8,903 bases of DNA from Bordetella parapertussis (GTDB lineage: Bacteria > Pseudomonadota > Gammaproteobacteria > Burkholderiales > Burkholderiaceae_B). The DNA is taken from assembly GCA_945882005.1 (NCBI GenBank), contig CAMCWG010000108.1, forward strand, positions 1-8,903. Reading direction: 5' to 3'. The translations under genes and the position numbers were made by a program. Under the pieces are notes generated by a model, which saw only the letters and a list, made by a program, of their open reading frames with translations, had not been told where the DNA came from and did not search any database. Positions 1 to 5,924 of this stretch are shown piece after piece. Numbering within the stretch: position 1 is the stretch's first letter; every line of letters begins with the position of its first letter.

Positions 1-425
1 TTAAAGAGGCGATGTGGGATCCTTTTGAGTATTTCATCGCTCGCAACAAGGACGGCTTATTGAAAACTGACTTCGAAACCGAATTGGGCAAAGTCAGTTA
101 CCACGTTCCTTGTCACCTTCGCGTCCAAAACGTAGGCAAGAAAACCGCAGAAACCTTGCAAATGATTCCCGGAACAGAGGTACATGTCGTGGAGCGCTGC
201 TCAGGACATGCGGGCACATGGGGCGTGAAAAAAGAATTTCACGAAACGGCCATGAAGATCGGAAAACCTGTATTTAAAAATATGGCCAGTACAGAGCCCG
301 ACTACATCAGCTCGGACTGTCAGCTAGCAGGTCATCATATCGAGCAAGGTATGGAAGAAGGCGGCATGAAAAAGTCTCAAATGGTGCATCCAATTTCATT
401 GCTGGCCAAAGCGTACAACCTTTAA
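1..425 (+). CDS. GlpC-like Fe-S oxidoreductase (heterodisulfide reductase-related), C-terminal part; 5' end outside window
   Basis: The reading frame is open from the left edge (first full codon at base 3) and ends with TAA at 423-425, so this is the last ~140 residues of a longer protein. It matches the C-terminal cysteine-rich (CCG-type) half of GlpC/HdrD-like proteins: a CHLR box (Cys codon 111-113) in YHVPCHLR, an ERCSGHAGTWG box (Cys codon 198-200), and an SDCQLAGHHI box (Cys codon 318-320). In classical GlpC and HdrB proteins the second box is CCG and the third has two cysteines. Here one Cys of each pair is replaced (RCSG; DCQLAG), so cluster ligation may differ from the classical site. 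Known for the family: membrane-associated electron transfer using 4Fe-4S clusters in the N-terminal half, which is not visible here. The DUF3501 gene starts 31 bp downstream, suggesting an operon; rubrerythrin often lies upstream of such pairs. The family call is firm; the substrate is unknown. Confidence 0.85.
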   Translation, partial: KEAMWDPFEYFIARNKDGLLKTDFETELGKVSYHVPCHLRVQNVGKKTAETLQMIPGTEVHVVERCSGHAGTWGVKKEFHETAMKIGKPVFKNMASTEPDYISSDCQLAGHHIEQGMEEGGMKKSQMVHPISLLAKAYNL

Positions 426-456
426 TTAATCATCAAGAAATTTGCTAGAGATCATC

Positions 457-1041
457 ATGGGAAAAATTCAGCGCGACGAACTATTAAGTCTGGAAGCGTA
501 TTACAAAGCCAGGCCAGAAATGCGCCAGCGCGCCATTGCTGAGCGTAAAAAGAGAACAGTCATTCTGGGCGAACATCTCAATCTAATTTTTGAAAACAAG
601 TATTTGATGCAATATCAAATACAAGAGATGCTCCGCGTAGAAAAAATCTTCGAAGATGAAAGCATTCAAGAAGAGATGGAGACTTACAACGCGCTCGTGC
701 CGGACGGCAGTAACTTCAAAGTAACAATGAAGCTTGAGTACACCAACGAAGTGGACCGGAAGGTGGCCTTGGCCAAGCTAATTGGTATTGAGCATCGTGT
801 GTTCATTGAAGTGGAAGGTCAACCACGGGTATATGCGATTGCCAACGAGGATTTGGATCGAACAACCGCAGAGAAAACATCTTCCGTCCATTTTTTAAGG
901 TTTGAATTGACGGATGCGATGAAGAAGGCGCTGAAGGTTGGTGCGCAAATCAAAGTCGGCTGTGATCATAAAGAATACCCTTCTCACGTCGAGACACTAC
1001 CTGCCGAGACACTCGCATCGCTCGTAGAAGACTTGAGTTAA
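457..1041 (+). CDS. DUF3501 family protein
   Basis: This 194-residue soluble protein has no signal peptide or membrane segment. The start chosen is ATG at 457 (MGKIQRDELLSLEAY), because AGAG at 447-450 lies 6 bp upstream; an in-frame TTG at 442 would add only five residues and has no ribosome-binding site. Family features are the N-terminal RDELLSLEAY segment, a charged helix (RAIAERKKR), the ENKYLMQYQIQEMLRVEKIF segment with an acidic stretch after it, and a C-terminal beta-rich part ending around VGCDHKEYP. DUF3501 has no assigned biochemical activity. In many proteobacteria it is encoded with a rubrerythrin and a GlpC-like Fe-S protein, and the latter is the gene immediately upstream here. 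A role in a peroxide or oxidative-stress redox chain is therefore a guess from context only. The gene is the last of its transcription unit; a 279-bp gap follows before the next chosen start. Confidence 0.85.
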   Translation: MGKIQRDELLSLEAYYKARPEMRQRAIAERKKRTVILGEHLNLIFENKYLMQYQIQEMLRVEKIFEDESIQEEMETYNALVPDGSNFKVTMKLEYTNEVDRKVALAKLIGIEHRVFIEVEGQPRVYAIANEDLDRTTAEKTSSVHFLRFELTDAMKKALKVGAQIKVGCDHKEYPSHVETLPAETLASLVEDLS

Positions 1042-1060
1042 CTGATGAACATCCTACTAG

Positions 1061-1111
1061 GTTGCAATGTTTTAGTTGCAACTTTTGGGTCGCATGCTAA
1101 TTTTAGTTGCA
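1061..1111. promoter_or_regulatory. GTTGCA repeat cluster, possible regulator operator
   Basis: GTTGCA occurs at 1061-1066, 1075-1080 and 1106-1111. The last two are part of an 11-bp direct repeat TTTTAGTTGCA (1070-1080 and 1101-1111), 31 bp apart or about three helical turns. The middle copy forms a perfect 10-bp palindrome AGTTGCAACT (1074-1083). A palindromic site plus a phased half-site looks like an operator, for example of a MarR-type regulator, but no regulator gene is visible nearby. The binding protein is inference. Confidence 0.35.
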
Positions 1112-1251
1112 CAAAGAGGAATCGCATCGCTGTAAACAACAATGGCGTGTGCAGCCGATAGCATCCCTGCAAATCTTGATCAATGATCGCGAGCTTGATG
1201 ACGACACGGCCCACCAAGGCTTGAGGCCGCTGATATTTAAATAGCTAGCCA

Positions 1252-1288
1252 ATACAGCGGGATTGTTAAACCTGGCATCCCGCTGTAT
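1252..1288. repeat. Perfect 12-bp inverted repeat (hairpin)
   Basis: ATACAGCGGGAT (1252-1263) and ATCCCGCTGTAT (1277-1288) are exact reverse complements around a 13-nt loop. The stem is stable, with a GC-rich centre, and lies 32 bp before the hydrolase ATG. On neither strand does a run of T follow it, so it is not a textbook intrinsic terminator. It could still end the DUF3501 transcript, form a leader hairpin for the hydrolase gene, or be an operator. Confidence 0.75.
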
Positions 1289-1320
1289 CGTTGCTTATCT
1301 ATCTATCCGCTGGAACCCAC

Positions 1321-2205
1321 ATGTCTGCCGCTATCGAATCGTTTAATCTGCCAACATCGGACGCCGGTGTCAGTATCGTGGGGCGTAAGCGTGGATCTGG
1401 TCCTGCGCTCTTATTACTTCATGGCAACCCACTTACCCAAATGAGCTGGGACCGTATCGCGCCTCGTCTGGCCGAGCACTTCACGGTCGTCACGACCGAT
1501 CTGCGAGGGTACGGAGACAGCAGTAAACCTGAGGGTCTAGCAGATAGTAGTAACTATTCCTTCAGACGTATGGCGCAGGACCAAGTAGAGGTCATGGCGC
1601 AACTGGGGTTCACAAGCTTTGCCTTGGCGGGACACGATCGCGGTGCACGTACAGCCTTTCGTCTTGCGATGGATCATCCCGATAAGGTTACGCGTGTCGC
1701 GTTTCTGGATATCCTCCCGACGCACTGCGTCTTCAAGGATATTCAAGCGCAGATGGCAATGGATCTGTATCACTGGTGGTTCATGGCCCAACCAAAAGGA
1801 TTTCCGGAGCGCTTGCTGCGTGGCCATGAAGAGTTCTACATTCGCGACAAGTTAATGAAACAAGGTCCCGGCAAGGGCGGTTTCACGGAAGCGGAAATCC
1901 TTGAATACATCCGCGTCTGCACTCCAGAAAATATTCATGGGGTCTGCGAGGACTACCGTGCAGCCTTCAAAATTGACTTGCCAATGGATACGGCGGACTT
2001 CGACTCAGGTCGAAAAGTGAAGGCACCAGCCCTGGTATTGTGGGGGGCCAAGAGCCACACGTCGCACCACCACGACCCGCGGATCGAGTGGCCAAAGTAT
2101 TGCGAAAATATTGTTCGAATGGTTGAGTTATCGTGCGGACACTATCCAACTGAGCAGGCGCCAGAAGAGACCTATCAAGAATTCATTTCTTTTTTTAAGA
2201 ACTGA
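1321..2205 (+). CDS. Alpha/beta hydrolase, fluoroacetate (haloacetate) dehalogenase-like
   Basis: This 294-residue cytoplasmic protein is the usual length for the family. In fluoroacetate dehalogenases an Asp nucleophile displaces halide and a His-activated water frees glycolate. The matching residues are all present: oxyanion region HGNP (34-37), nucleophile box GHDRGAR with D106 and the carboxylate-binding R107 and R110, D130 in LDILPT as the acid of the triad, H151-W152 at the halide pocket, Y212 in DYRAA, and H274 in CGHYP as the base. The segments DLRGYGDSSKP (60-70) and YSFRRMAQDQ (79-88) are also typical. The ATG at 1321 is preferred over an in-frame TTG at 1291 because GGA (1311-1313) sits upstream and the TTG directly abuts a hairpin. 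Malonyl-CoA decarboxylase follows 67 bp later on the same strand. Related hydrolases of this clan include epoxide hydrolases, but those use two lid tyrosines and lack this Arg pair. Family call strong; the true substrate (halogenated acid or other short carboxylate) is unproven. Confidence 0.85.
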   Translation: MSAAIESFNLPTSDAGVSIVGRKRGSGPALLLLHGNPLTQMSWDRIAPRLAEHFTVVTTDLRGYGDSSKPEGLADSSNYSFRRMAQDQVEVMAQLGFTSFALAGHDRGARTAFRLAMDHPDKVTRVAFLDILPTHCVFKDIQAQMAMDLYHWWFMAQPKGFPERLLRGHEEFYIRDKLMKQGPGKGGFTEAEILEYIRVCTPENIHGVCEDYRAAFKIDLPMDTADFDSGRKVKAPALVLWGAKSHTSHHHDPRIEWPKYCENIVRMVELSCGHYPTEQAPEETYQEFISFFKN

Positions 2206-2272
2206 GTCCGCACATTAGCAGTGACGGCGCATGACCAATGATGGCTAGCCGCACACGACACAGAGGCTCGTC

Positions 2273-3562
2273 ATGACTTTATTAGAGAACATTGTCCGCT
2301 CGCGGAATCTGACGAAAGTGAATCAGGCGGTCAGGCGACTCATGTCTGGTCCGGGTGAAGCAAATAGCTCAAGTATGGCGCATGATGTCATTCGTCACTA
2401 CTCCACACTCGACCATGAAGGGCGAGTAGAGTTTTACGCACTACTCGCTGAAAAATTCAATCCAAATCCAAAAACCGTACTAGAAGCAGCGGCTGCCTAC
2501 GCGGGCGAAGCAAACGCGCAAAACCTAATCAAGTTAACCCGCGCCACTGAGTCACCACGACAAGAGTTGCTACGACGCATTAATCGCGCACCTGAGGGAA
2601 CAAAAACTATCCTTACGATGCGGCGAGAGATATTAAAACTGCTAGACAAGCGACGCGATTTAGCAGCGCTGGATTACGATATCCGGCATCTGTTGTCCTC
2701 TTGGTTTAACCCTGGCTTCCTGAAGATGCATCGCGTTGACTGGAATTCGCCAGCCTTGGTGCTCGAGAAAATCATTCATCACGAGGCGGTACACGCCATC
2801 GACGGTTGGGATGATTTAAGACGCAGACTTCTGCCGGATCGTCGTTGTTTTGCGTTTTTTCATCCCCAGCTGCCAAGCGAGCCTCTGATTTTTGTTGAGG
2901 TCGCTTTAGTATCTGAGATCCCAGGTGCTATCGGGCCACTGGTCGACAAGAAATCGATACCCAGTGAGTCCTCAAAATTCAAGACTGCAGTTTTCTATTC
3001 CATTAGTAATTGCGAGCCTGGCCTGCGTGGTGTTTCACTCGGGAACTTTCTTATCAAACGTGTCGCTGATCAACTTAAAGCGGAGTTTCCCAGTTTAAAA
3101 ACCTTTATCACCTTATCTCCGATCCCTGGGTTTGTTGACTGGATTTCTAAACCAGTAGACCTCACCGCACTAGAGAAAGACGCCGTTGTAGCTGAAAAAT
3201 TCGACAAAGCGCTTCGGCAAATTAGCCTCAAAGGCAAAACCGTTGCCCAGCGTGTCGCCGAGGGGTGGGTCCCTTCGAGTGCCACCGATATTGAAAAAGA
3301 TGCACTACAAACTTTGTGTGCGATCTATCTGCTCCATTTCTCTACCCATCGCTCGGGTAGTCCAGTAGCGAAGTTTCACCTTGGAAATGGCGCGAGACTT
3401 TACCGGCTTAACTGGGAAGCGGACCTATCCAAAAAGGGCTTAAGAGAATCGGCCGGCCTAATGGTCAACTATCTCTATGACCTAGACGAGGTCGAAGAGA
3501 ACCACGAGAAATTCAACTCCGGTGAAGTGGTGCGGGCAAAATCGGTAGATAAACTCATATAA
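2273..3562 (+). CDS. Malonyl-CoA decarboxylase
   Basis: This 429-residue protein catalyses malonyl-CoA to acetyl-CoA plus CO2. The N-terminal ~155 residues are helical, as in the family's oligomerisation domain. The C-terminal part is the GNAT-like catalytic domain, starting around HRVDWNSPALVLEKIIHHEAVH (153-174, quoted in part) and continuing with DRRCFAFFHPQLP (189-201), EPLIFVEVAL (203-212), YSISNCEPGLRGVSLGNFLI (242-261), LSPIPGFVDW (281-290) and SPVAKFHLGNGARL (363-376). By correspondence with the human Ser-His pair, S282 and H369 are the likely catalytic residues; both are present. Length is near that of bacterial MatA-type enzymes and shorter than the human enzyme with its targeting peptide. 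ATG at 2273 has AGAGG (2262-2266) 6 bp upstream. No malonyl-CoA synthetase (MatB) or malonate transporter is visible in the window, so its malonyl-CoA source is not explained locally. It may be co-transcribed with the dehalogenase-like hydrolase. Confidence 0.93.
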   Translation: MTLLENIVRSRNLTKVNQAVRRLMSGPGEANSSSMAHDVIRHYSTLDHEGRVEFYALLAEKFNPNPKTVLEAAAAYAGEANAQNLIKLTRATESPRQELLRRINRAPEGTKTILTMRREILKLLDKRRDLAALDYDIRHLLSSWFNPGFLKMHRVDWNSPALVLEKIIHHEAVHAIDGWDDLRRRLLPDRRCFAFFHPQLPSEPLIFVEVALVSEIPGAIGPLVDKKSIPSESSKFKTAVFYSISNCEPGLRGVSLGNFLIKRVADQLKAEFPSLKTFITLSPIPGFVDWISKPVDLTALEKDAVVAEKFDKALRQISLKGKTVAQRVAEGWVPSSATDIEKDALQTLCAIYLLHFSTHRSGSPVAKFHLGNGARLYRLNWEADLSKKGLRESAGLMVNYLYDLDEVEENHEKFNSGEVVRAKSVDKLI

Positions 3563-3610
3563 AGGGACTAAGTCCTTGAATAGTCACCCAAAGGAGAGAT
3601 CAGTTCGAGA

Positions 3611-3650
3611 TAAAATATACAAATCGAAAATTGAAATTTATATTTGTAAT
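3611..3650 (+). promoter_or_regulatory. AT-rich leader with inverted repeat before the ATPase gene
   Basis: The 40 bases before the ATG at 3651 are markedly more AT-rich than the surroundings and contain TACAAAT (3618-3624) and ATTTGTA (3642-3648), a 7-bp inverted repeat with a 17-nt spacer. The right arm ends two bases before the start codon and no Shine-Dalgarno sequence is visible. This suggests a promoter or operator region separate from the upstream decarboxylase unit, but no clear -35/-10 pair could be assigned. Confidence 0.35.
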
Positions 3651-4820
3651 ATGATACCTCGTGACGCCGCTCCCACACTTGCCCGCCTCGCACAAGGCTT
3701 TCCGCTCGTTGCTATTACCGGCCCTCGTCAAGCCGGAAAAACTACCCTCGCAAAAGCAATTTTTAGTGAGAAGCCCTATGTTTCTCTCGAAAATCCAGAT
3801 GAGCGTGAGTTTGCCTCAAATGATCCAAAGCGATTTTTAGCTCGCTTCCCAAAAGGCGCGATTCTGGATGAGGTTCAGCGATGCCCGGAATTGCTCTCGT
3901 GGCTACAAGGCTGGGTAGACGGTCGAAAACTAATGGGAGATTTTGTACTAACCGGCTCTGCGCAATTCGATCTGATTGAAGGCATTACGCAAACGCTGGC
4001 GGGTCGAGTAGCACGAGTCGAACTCTTGCCGCTTAACGCGGGCGAGATGGCTGCCGTAAACAAGCTACCTGACTCACTCGGTCAACTATTATTCCAAGGC
4101 GGCTACCCAGCTCTTTATGATCGCCCAATCGCACCAGCGGACTGGTTCAGCAATTACATTGCCACGTACATAGAAAGAGATGTCCGCCGACTGGTGAACG
4201 TCAGAGACCTAGGACAATTCCAAACCTTCGTCAAAATGTGTGCCGCTCGAAGTGGTCAATTGTTGAATCTCGCCTCACTCGGTGCAGACTGCGGCGTTAG
4301 TGCTGTCACAGCCAAGCAGTGGCTCAGCGTCCTGGAGACTAGCTACATCATCACATTGTTGCGTCCTCATCACAGCAACTATGGCAAACGGTTGGTAAAA
4401 GCGCCGAAGTTATATTTCCTCGACTCTGGTTTAGCGGCATGGCTCATGGGTATTCGTGATGCGGACTCGCTTGAAACACACGCCGCCCGCGGCGCACTCT
4501 TTGAAACGTGGGTGGTGAGTGAGCTCTACAAGCAACAGCTGAACCGCGGCCTTGCCCCGGACTTGTACTTTTGGCGTGACAACACGGGTAATGAAATCGA
4601 TTTGATCTTCGAAACTCCTCAAGGTCTACAACCCATCGAAATAAAGTCTGGAAGCACCTACGCACAAGACTGGTCTCGCGGATTACGAAAATGGCAAAAT
4701 CTCGCTAAGACACAAAGCTTACAGCCAGCGATCGTGTACGGAGGAGAGGTCAGTTTTGAGCGCGAAGATTTAAAGATTTGGGGATGGCAGGAGGTCGGAC
4801 GTGTTACGCAATCCCGGTAG
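3651..4820 (+). CDS. AAA family ATPase, AAA_14/DUF4143 type
   Basis: This 389-residue protein has an N-terminal P-loop ATPase domain: Walker A GPRQAGKTT (24-32), Walker B AILDEVQRCP (70-79), and sensor-like LTGSAQ (100-105). The middle region has GGYPALYDR (150-158) and YIERDVRRL (173-181). The C-terminal DUF4143 domain has KLYFLDSGLAAWLMG (253-267) and ALFETWVVSEL (282-292), then NEIDLIF (314-320) and PIEIKSG (328-334). The ExD...ExK pattern (E285, D317, E330, K332) resembles a PD-(D/E)xK nuclease core. No cellular function is established for most members, and they are commonly scattered as solitary genes. ATG at 3651 is chosen because MIPRD is the usual family beginning. An in-frame TTG at 3576 would add 25 residues encoded by an AT-rich stretch that looks like leader. 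No good ribosome-binding site precedes 3651. The 3' end overlaps the convergent ChrA gene by 17 bp. Confidence 0.87.
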   Translation: MIPRDAAPTLARLAQGFPLVAITGPRQAGKTTLAKAIFSEKPYVSLENPDEREFASNDPKRFLARFPKGAILDEVQRCPELLSWLQGWVDGRKLMGDFVLTGSAQFDLIEGITQTLAGRVARVELLPLNAGEMAAVNKLPDSLGQLLFQGGYPALYDRPIAPADWFSNYIATYIERDVRRLVNVRDLGQFQTFVKMCAARSGQLLNLASLGADCGVSAVTAKQWLSVLETSYIITLLRPHHSNYGKRLVKAPKLYFLDSGLAAWLMGIRDADSLETHAARGALFETWVVSELYKQQLNRGLAPDLYFWRDNTGNEIDLIFETPQGLQPIEIKSGSTYAQDWSRGLRKWQNLAKTQSLQPAIVYGGEVSFEREDLKIWGWQEVGRVTQSR

Positions 4821-5337
4821 CGTGCATCAAGTAGGCTCCAACGCCCCCGGCCCCAAGAATCATATAGACCGGATTTAGGCGACTGAACAAAATCACGACT
4901 AAAGCAAGTACGGCCAGACCTGCCGAGAGTGGTCCATTGATTGAAGCCTTCGCCACTGACCACACGCCCGAGCACATTAACCCAATCGAGATAGGTTCCA
5001 GCGCATTCTGAACCGCTCGGCGCCAGGGGCTCTCGCCTACCTTCGTCCAGAGTCGACCGATCATCAGACACAAGATGCTAGACGGTAAAAAAAACGATAC
5101 GAGCACTGTCCCAGCACCCAACATTCCTGCAATTTGCAAGCCAAAGATCAAGACCATCAACATATTGGGGCCCGGCGCTAATTGCCCCAAACTGTATACG
5201 TGTACGAATGTCGTGTGGTCGATATTAAAACTTGACTTCAACACTGTCTGCATTTCTGGAATGACGGCGGTGCCACCCCCAACGGCCAACAGAGATAGCA
5301 TCCCAAAGGTGAGGCAGAGATGAATCAGAACACTCAT
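4804..5337 (-). CDS. Chromate transporter family protein, short chain (C-terminal-type half)
   Basis: This 177-residue, highly hydrophobic ChrA-family protein represents one of the two halves found fused in long ChrA proteins. Visible features are an N-terminal segment with GGG (20-22) and TAVIPEM, GQLAPGP (51-57), several membrane segments (roughly 59-95, 113-130, 137-152, 156-172), and the terminal RLNPVYMILGAGGVGAYL motif (153-170). Its ATG (5337-5335) overlaps the TGA of the preceding half by one base (TGATG). A strong purine-rich ribosome-binding site, AAGGGGGAA on the minus strand (complement of 5341-5349), lies inside the end of that gene, so translation is probably coupled. In characterised short-chain pairs both proteins are needed for chromate efflux. 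Many family members have no tested substrate, and sulfate or other oxyanions are possible. The 3' end runs 17 bp into the convergent ATPase gene. Confidence 0.9.
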   Translation of the reverse strand: MSVLIHLCLTFGMLSLLAVGGGTAVIPEMQTVLKSSFNIDHTTFVHVYSLGQLAPGPNMLMVLIFGLQIAGMLGAGTVLVSFFLPSSILCLMIGRLWTKVGESPWRRAVQNALEPISIGLMCSGVWSVAKASINGPLSAGLAVLALVVILFSRLNPVYMILGAGGVGAYLMHATGIA

Positions 5338-5924
5338 CAGTTCCCCCTTGGCCTATAGATGGCAAGGGCAACGGGCACCATAATCAGCAGCACCCAAATC
5401 AGAGACAAATGAAGGACACTCATCAAGATAAAGGTCGTGACGATAATGAGTAAAGGCCTAAGCTGCTTAAATAGATCAGCCCCGAGCTTATAGGTGATCG
5501 CAGCCAACAATCCTGTGGCACACGCAGCAATACCCGCCAACAAGAGATTAACGATCGGATGATCTTGCCCCTCTGTGTAGGCGTAGCCTGCAATCATGAC
5601 GAATAGTGACCCAGGCAAAATCAAGCCAAGCATCGCAACAAAGGCTCCTAACGTACCGCGCAATTTATCGCCAGCCAATATCGCTAGATTGACAGAATTC
5701 AACCCTGGCATTGTCTGACTAATCGCCAGCGCCGCCATGAATTCGTCTTGGCTCAACCACTTCTTTTTTTCGGTGAGCAAGATTTTTTCGTAAGCGACAA
5801 TACCACCGCCAAAGCTGACCGCACCGATTAACAGAAACTCGACAAAGAGCGCGACCAAGCTTACTTTTTCAGTCGCTCTTGTCGATACATCTCGGTTAGC
5901 AGCGTTGGGCGACTCCTGACTCAT
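5337..5924 (-). CDS. Chromate transporter family protein, short chain (N-terminal-type half)
   Basis: This 195-residue ChrA-family inner-membrane protein starts with a ~20-residue hydrophilic, probably cytoplasmic, head. Family signatures are SFGGGIVAYE (37-46), the WLSQDEF segment (56-62), and AISQTMPGLNSVNLA (67-81) with the conserved Q70 and P73-G74 of the first ChrA motif. Hydrophobic stretches lie roughly at 22-48, 66-86, 90-114, 124-145 and 157-190. Length fits a single-domain (short-chain) protein, which works with the partner encoded next. ATG at 5924-5922 overlaps the TGA of the upstream CYTH-like gene in an ATGA arrangement, and GGAA lies a few bases upstream inside that gene. Inferred role: oxyanion export, classically chromate. 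No chrB or chrF regulator is present, so chromate induction cannot be assumed. Confidence 0.92.
   Translation of the reverse strand: MSQESPNAANRDVSTRATEKVSLVALFVEFLLIGAVSFGGGIVAYEKILLTEKKKWLSQDEFMAALAISQTMPGLNSVNLAILAGDKLRGTLGAFVAMLGLILPGSLFVMIAGYAYTEGQDHPIVNLLLAGIAACATGLLAAITYKLGADLFKQLRPLLIIVTTFILMSVLHLSLIWVLLIMVPVALAIYRPRGN

Larger units (their letters stand above)
1042..1320. other. Non-coding gap with repeat cluster and strong inverted repeat
   Basis: No convincing gene lies here. A 45-codon TTG-started frame (1107-1244) is open but has no recognisable motif. The left part carries three GTTGCA copies, including the palindrome AGTTGCAACT. The middle has a small dyad CGGCC (1207-1211)/GGCCG (1225-1229) and the palindrome TTGATCAA (1176-1183). 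The right end is a perfect 12-bp inverted repeat. No good sigma70 -35/-10 pair was found by eye, although the hydrolase gene needs a promoter here unless it is read through from DUF3501. Confidence 0.6.

Noticed and set aside
1107..1244. 45-codon TTG-started open frame in the gap before the hydrolase
   Set aside because: No clear ribosome-binding site and no recognisable motif; it overlaps the GTTGCA repeat cluster, so it is more likely chance.
1291..1320. TTG start adding ten residues to the hydrolase
   Set aside because: It abuts the 12-bp hairpin and has no ribosome-binding site; ATG at 1321 fits family length.
3564..3577. GGACT/AGTCC palindrome after the decarboxylase stop
   Set aside because: Only one base lies between the arms, too few for an RNA hairpin loop, and no T-run follows; not a terminator.
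3576..3650. Upstream TTG start for the ATPase
   Set aside because: The 25 extra residues come from an AT-rich leader and do not belong to the family; MIPRD at 3651 is the typical beginning.
4658..5071. 137-residue open frame on the minus strand
   Set aside because: It spans the convergent ends of the ATPase and ChrA genes in another frame and its translation has low-complexity Arg/Ser/Gly composition without motifs.
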